From Alentia gelatinosa (Eukaryota > Annelida > Polychaeta > Phyllodocida > Polynoidae): a stretch of 64,000 nucleotides of DNA. This document shows, piece after piece, positions 61,561 through 64,000 of this stretch. The stretch's first letter is position 1. Every line of letters starts with the position of its first letter. Where the stretch lies: contig OX465579.1 in the NCBI GenBank assembly GCA_950022655.1, positions 177,391,263-177,455,262 on the forward strand, written 5' to 3'. Made by a program: the position numbers and the translations under genes. Below the pieces are notes generated by a model. It was not told where the DNA came from, searched no databases, and saw only the letters and a list, made by a program, of their open reading frames with translations.

Positions 61561-61639
61561 ACACATAGTACCAAATGGTCAGCCCAGTCCAGTCGGTTCT
61601 GGGCGAAGCTATGTCAAAGGTCGTCGCCACGGACACAGG

Positions 61640-61729
61640 AGGTTGTTTACCCGGTCGTCCAATCAGAAAAAGCCTTACGGCAGCACCGTGTCAAGTTTGA
61701 CCAATAGGAACGGGGAGCACATCTAGCAC
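61640..61729 (+). promoter_or_regulatory. CCAAT-box promoter-like segment
   Basis: Two CCAAT boxes (CCAATCAG at 61659, CCAATAGG at 61701) lie within 70 bp of an ATG in good context (ACATGGCGG, also a YY1-type motif). Local CpG is high. Confidence 0.4.
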
Positions 61730-61908
61730 ATGGCGGAACGCACGCCGACGCGAGTACAGCGAATGTTAGGAGTTACTTGTGGTCGTGTTACGCACGCAAG
61801 CAGACGTCAGACTCTCCTCATTTCCAGATTACCTGACCTGACCTTGACATGGTTGCTGTCAACACTGGAAGGTCAGGTCAGATGTAAGCTGGCGGGGAGG
61901 TTCGGGAG
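61730..61908 (+). CDS. Candidate first coding exon, unknown protein
   Basis: The frame begins MAERTPTRVQRMLGVTCGRV and continues Arg-rich for 59 codons. A donor-like GGGAG|GTGACC lies at 61908/61909, two bases before the frame closes, with another (AGAT|GTAAGC) at 61883. The start context and promoter-like upstream segment support a 5' exon. No protein family was recognised and no second exon was found in the last 2 kb, so this may be chance. Confidence 0.25.
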
Positions 61909-61912
61909 GTGA

Positions 61913-62051
61913 CCTTCTCTGGACATAGTGCACCTTAATGGTGTCTTTTAACCCTTTCCCTACAGCACACAGTTCCCCTGCTCAGCATTACACGGCAGGC
62001 ATTGCCTGCTTAAACGACCCTTCTACGGCAGGCACCTTTTTTGCGAATGAT
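61913..62051. other. Flank of the 35-bp array
   Basis: TTTTAACCCTTTCCCTACAG, GGCAGGCATTGCCTGC (a palindrome) and ACGGCAGGCACC lead into the array. Confidence 0.45.
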
Positions 62052-62460
62052 GCCTCTAAGATGCCTGGAGGCATCATGCTGCCATAGCCAGGGGAATGAC
62101 CGGAGACTTTATGCTGCTGTAGCTAGGGGAATACCTGGAGGCATCATGCTGCTGTAGCTAGGGGAATACCTGGAGGCATCATGCTGCCATAGCTAGGGGA
62201 ATACCTGGGAGCATCATGCTGCCGTAGCTAGGGAATACCTGGAGGCATCATGCTGCTGTAGCCAGGGGAATACCTGAATGCATCATGCTGCTGTAGCCAG
62301 GGGAATGCCTGGAGACATCTTCCTGCCAGGGGAATGCCTGGAGGCATCTTGGTGCTGTAGCCAGGGGAATGCCTGGAGGCATCCTGCTGCTGCAGCAAGG
62401 GGAATGCCTGGGGGCATCATCTGCCATAGCCAGGGGAATGCCTGGAGGCATCATGCTGCA
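62052..62460. repeat. 35-bp minisatellite, about 11 copies
   Basis: Units read CCAGGGGAATGCCTGGAGGC, ATCATGCTGCTGTAG, with a GCCTGGAGGC dyad. Period and leading half match the array at 350-452. The array carries TAGCTAGGGGAATACC variants in its left part and CAGGGGAATGCC in its right part. Confidence 0.95.
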
Positions 62461-62847
62461 GTTAAAGGATTAATTAGGTCTTATCTGCTGATTAGGTATT
62501 TGAACTTTTTCGTTCTCACATGATATCACATGGTTTTTTTTAAAAAACATGGCTAGAATGCGGGGACGCGCAATAGCGTGATCACCCCACCCGTTTCTCT
62601 CTATTCGTGGTCGTACAGCGGAATGAAATAGATCATCTGCCGCGTCTTCCACATTTGATTCTTATCTGCTGAATAGACACTATAGGTGCCAGAACCGGGG
62701 GTTGTTTTTCATTAAAATTATCGCACCTTTTTGGGTTGCGAGCAAGAGGTATCATTCTATGGTCATACTATCACAGAGCTATGTGATGAATACCCATAGC
62801 GGTCAAGCCCATATTGGCCAAATTTGCAAGACTTTTTGCAATAGTAA
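62461..62847. other. No gene seen
   Basis: CTTATCTGCTGATTAGG at 62472 and TTCTTATCTGCTGAATAG at 62659 are imperfect direct repeats. Otherwise unique. Confidence 0.4.
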
Positions 62848-63166
62848 AGCCCAATGCCCATCTACCGATTTCAGAACATTTATGTACGTTTGTCGGCGAC
62901 AAACAGAGGGTAATTTGTCTCAGCCAAGCCATCCTAACCGAGTCGGTAGATGTAAGACAATTCGGCAAGGCTACCCAGCGATTAGTGAACACTCAGTTTC
63001 TTTGGTTTTTGCCCTGTCCCAGCGATTAGTGAACCATACACTGATTTTATCAGTGTGCGAGTCGAACGAGGGGTTACATAATTTGCCTGTGACAAAGTGA
63101 CCAACTCCTATACGATTTGGGAACTAATTGTTCAACCCTAAATTGGTAGATGGGCATCTGGCTTCA
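62848..63166. mobile_element. About 310-bp MITE, CATCTACCGATT family, copy 4 (inverted)
   Basis: AAGCCCAATGCCCATCTACC and the complement of GGTAGATGGGCATCTGGCTT bound it. GTAACCGAGTCGG has a small deletion relative to the other copies. It is closest to copy 3. Confidence 0.9.
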
Positions 63167-63360
63167 GGCTTTTACCAGTATTGTTCGCAAATTTACTTGT
63201 TCAATGGGAGTGCGAGAACAATCCAAGTAGCGAGGATGTCTCTAGAAGGAGGGATGGACATTATCATAAATAATTGTTGCCCTCTCGCTCGCTTGTTGTA
63301 TGTATTGCCCGTACTATTTCAGGGGGCAGGGTGATATAGCTGTGTTTCATCCACTGTTCT

Positions 63361-63650
63361 GGGACCTGTTTCAGTAGTTTCGTGACATGACTAGATGCAT
63401 CTGTGACACCATACGGACAGATCACAAGATTGCAGTCGATGACACGCGGAGTTTCACTCACTTCTCGTCAGAGTTAAGCAATGACACTTTAACATGGGTA
63501 GGGGAAACATATAACCTATAATCGTTCCAAATATGAAGAAGATTGGCCATTCCAATTTTCTGATTTTTGCTAGTCTTTTTCCGCTGTTGCTTGCACTGTT
63601 GGTGCCGCTGTTGATGTCTGTCTAGGCCTAATGTCACGAAACAGCTCCCT
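63361..63650. mobile_element. GTTTCGTGACATGTCT MITE, rearranged copy
   Basis: GGACCTGTTTCAGTAGTTTC, GTGACACCATACGGACAGA at the left and TTGCACTGTTGGTGCCGCTG, CTAATGTCACGAAACAG at the right fit the family, with unrelated sequence between. Confidence 0.7.
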
Positions 63651-63654
63651 GAAG

Positions 63655-63841
63655 ATGGTGCGGAGAGTCAATCCCGGCTGCGCACGTGAGAGTGGCGCAG
63701 CACAACATGGGATTACGTAACTCGGGAAATATAGTCGGGTTCGCAGTAGGTCGACAGGCTGTCCTCGCGTGTCTCTCTGTGAAGATTGGACCCTTGGATC
63801 CTCACGTTTGGTAGGGTTTTCCGAACCCTCTTGGCGGTTAG
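63655..63841 (+). other. Candidate non-coding 5' exon with strong donor
   Basis: A moderately CpG-rich segment containing GGCTGCGCACGTGAG ends CGGTTAG|GTGAGTCTGAG, a consensus 5' splice site (GT at 63842). No long open frame crosses it. It would be a 5'UTR exon of a gene continuing to the right, if real. Confidence 0.25.
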
Positions 63842-64000
63842 GTGAGTCTGAGACTCAGGTCATCAGATTCCTACTCCCCTGGGGGACTATTTCGTCGCCC
63901 CAGGATCGATTGCTGTGTAAAGAGATGTCATTTTGAAGTGTTCATACTCAATTGATTTATTTAGCTCAGTTAAGTCTAGAATGACCCCTTTTTTTCCCCT
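63842..64000. other. Window end, no gene seen
   Basis: GAGTCTGAGACTCAGG is a short palindrome like those at 12196-12390. Nothing else is recognised. Confidence 0.35.

Noticed and set aside
47480..64000. Downstream TM2-TM7 exons of the GPCR
   Set aside because: I looked for hydrophobic frames with DRY, WxP or NPxxY motifs and splice sites and found none that convince; they probably lie beyond the window.
1..64000. tRNA, rRNA or snRNA genes
   Set aside because: I saw no sequence with a convincing cloverleaf plus A and B boxes or a recognisable rRNA/snRNA segment. A covariance-model scan would be decisive.

Overview
This is eukaryotic, animal nuclear DNA. It is AT-rich, introns split the coding exons at GT/AG sites, and most of it is transposable-element debris, minisatellites and foldback sequence. 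There is no operon structure and no long run of genes. A secreted LolA-like-domain gene, an amine/peptide-type GPCR first exon, an APE-type LINE and degenerate CCCTAA (TTAGGG-type) interstitial telomeric DNA fit a marine invertebrate, most likely a lophotrochozoan such as a mollusc. The species-level guess is inference only.

Genes. (1) On the minus strand I could join three coding exons by hand: 14579-14486 (start codon, signal peptide), 3614-3411 and 1126-893. All junctions are phase 1 with good splice sites, and the gene continues past the left edge. It looks like a secreted LolA-like-domain protein. Its 10.9 kb first intron and 2.3 kb second intron are packed with repeats. (2) On the plus strand, 47214-47478 is the first coding exon of a rhodopsin-like GPCR: a glycosylated N-terminus, then TM1 ending at a phase-1 donor exactly at the conserved Gly-Asn. 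A 47-bp minisatellite fills the 1.7 kb directly upstream, and a promoter-like CpG-rich block lies at about 44.4-44.8 kb. (3) 61730-61908 and the region ending at 63841 are weak candidates for first exons. (4) A 5'-truncated LINE with an unbroken 874-codon EN-RT frame occupies 18779-22090 on the minus strand, and a second LINE 3' fragment lies at 25214-25501.

Repeat landscape. I could define several short inverted-repeat (MITE) families from copies inside the window: a TTAA-flanked family of about 310 bp (four copies), a family of about 525 bp ending TTAAAGGCATATC that carries a CTCF-like motif, a family of about 550 bp ending in GGGCCCCGTTGCTCC (three long copies and a fragment), pogo-like CAGTAGAACCCCG elements, a GTTTCGTGACATGTCT family, and elements ending TTATCYYACCCC or TTATTAYCCACCT. 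Tandem arrays include units of 73, about 53, 68, 35, 47, 16 and 11 bp, a GA-rich higher-order array, and about 1.3 kb of degenerate telomere-like repeat.

The most unusual structure is a recurrent composite. A MITE with TTATCYYACCCC ends directly abuts a long imperfect hairpin. The hairpin stems differ almost completely between loci, but the loop is conserved around GGCTTCGCC, whose complement contains the ultra-stable GCGAAGC mini-hairpin. There is also a perfect 79-bp inverted repeat with an 11-nt loop in the presumed first intron of the GPCR gene. In addition, a tandem array in intron 2 of the LolA-like gene has copied the end of the upstream exon together with its splice donor.
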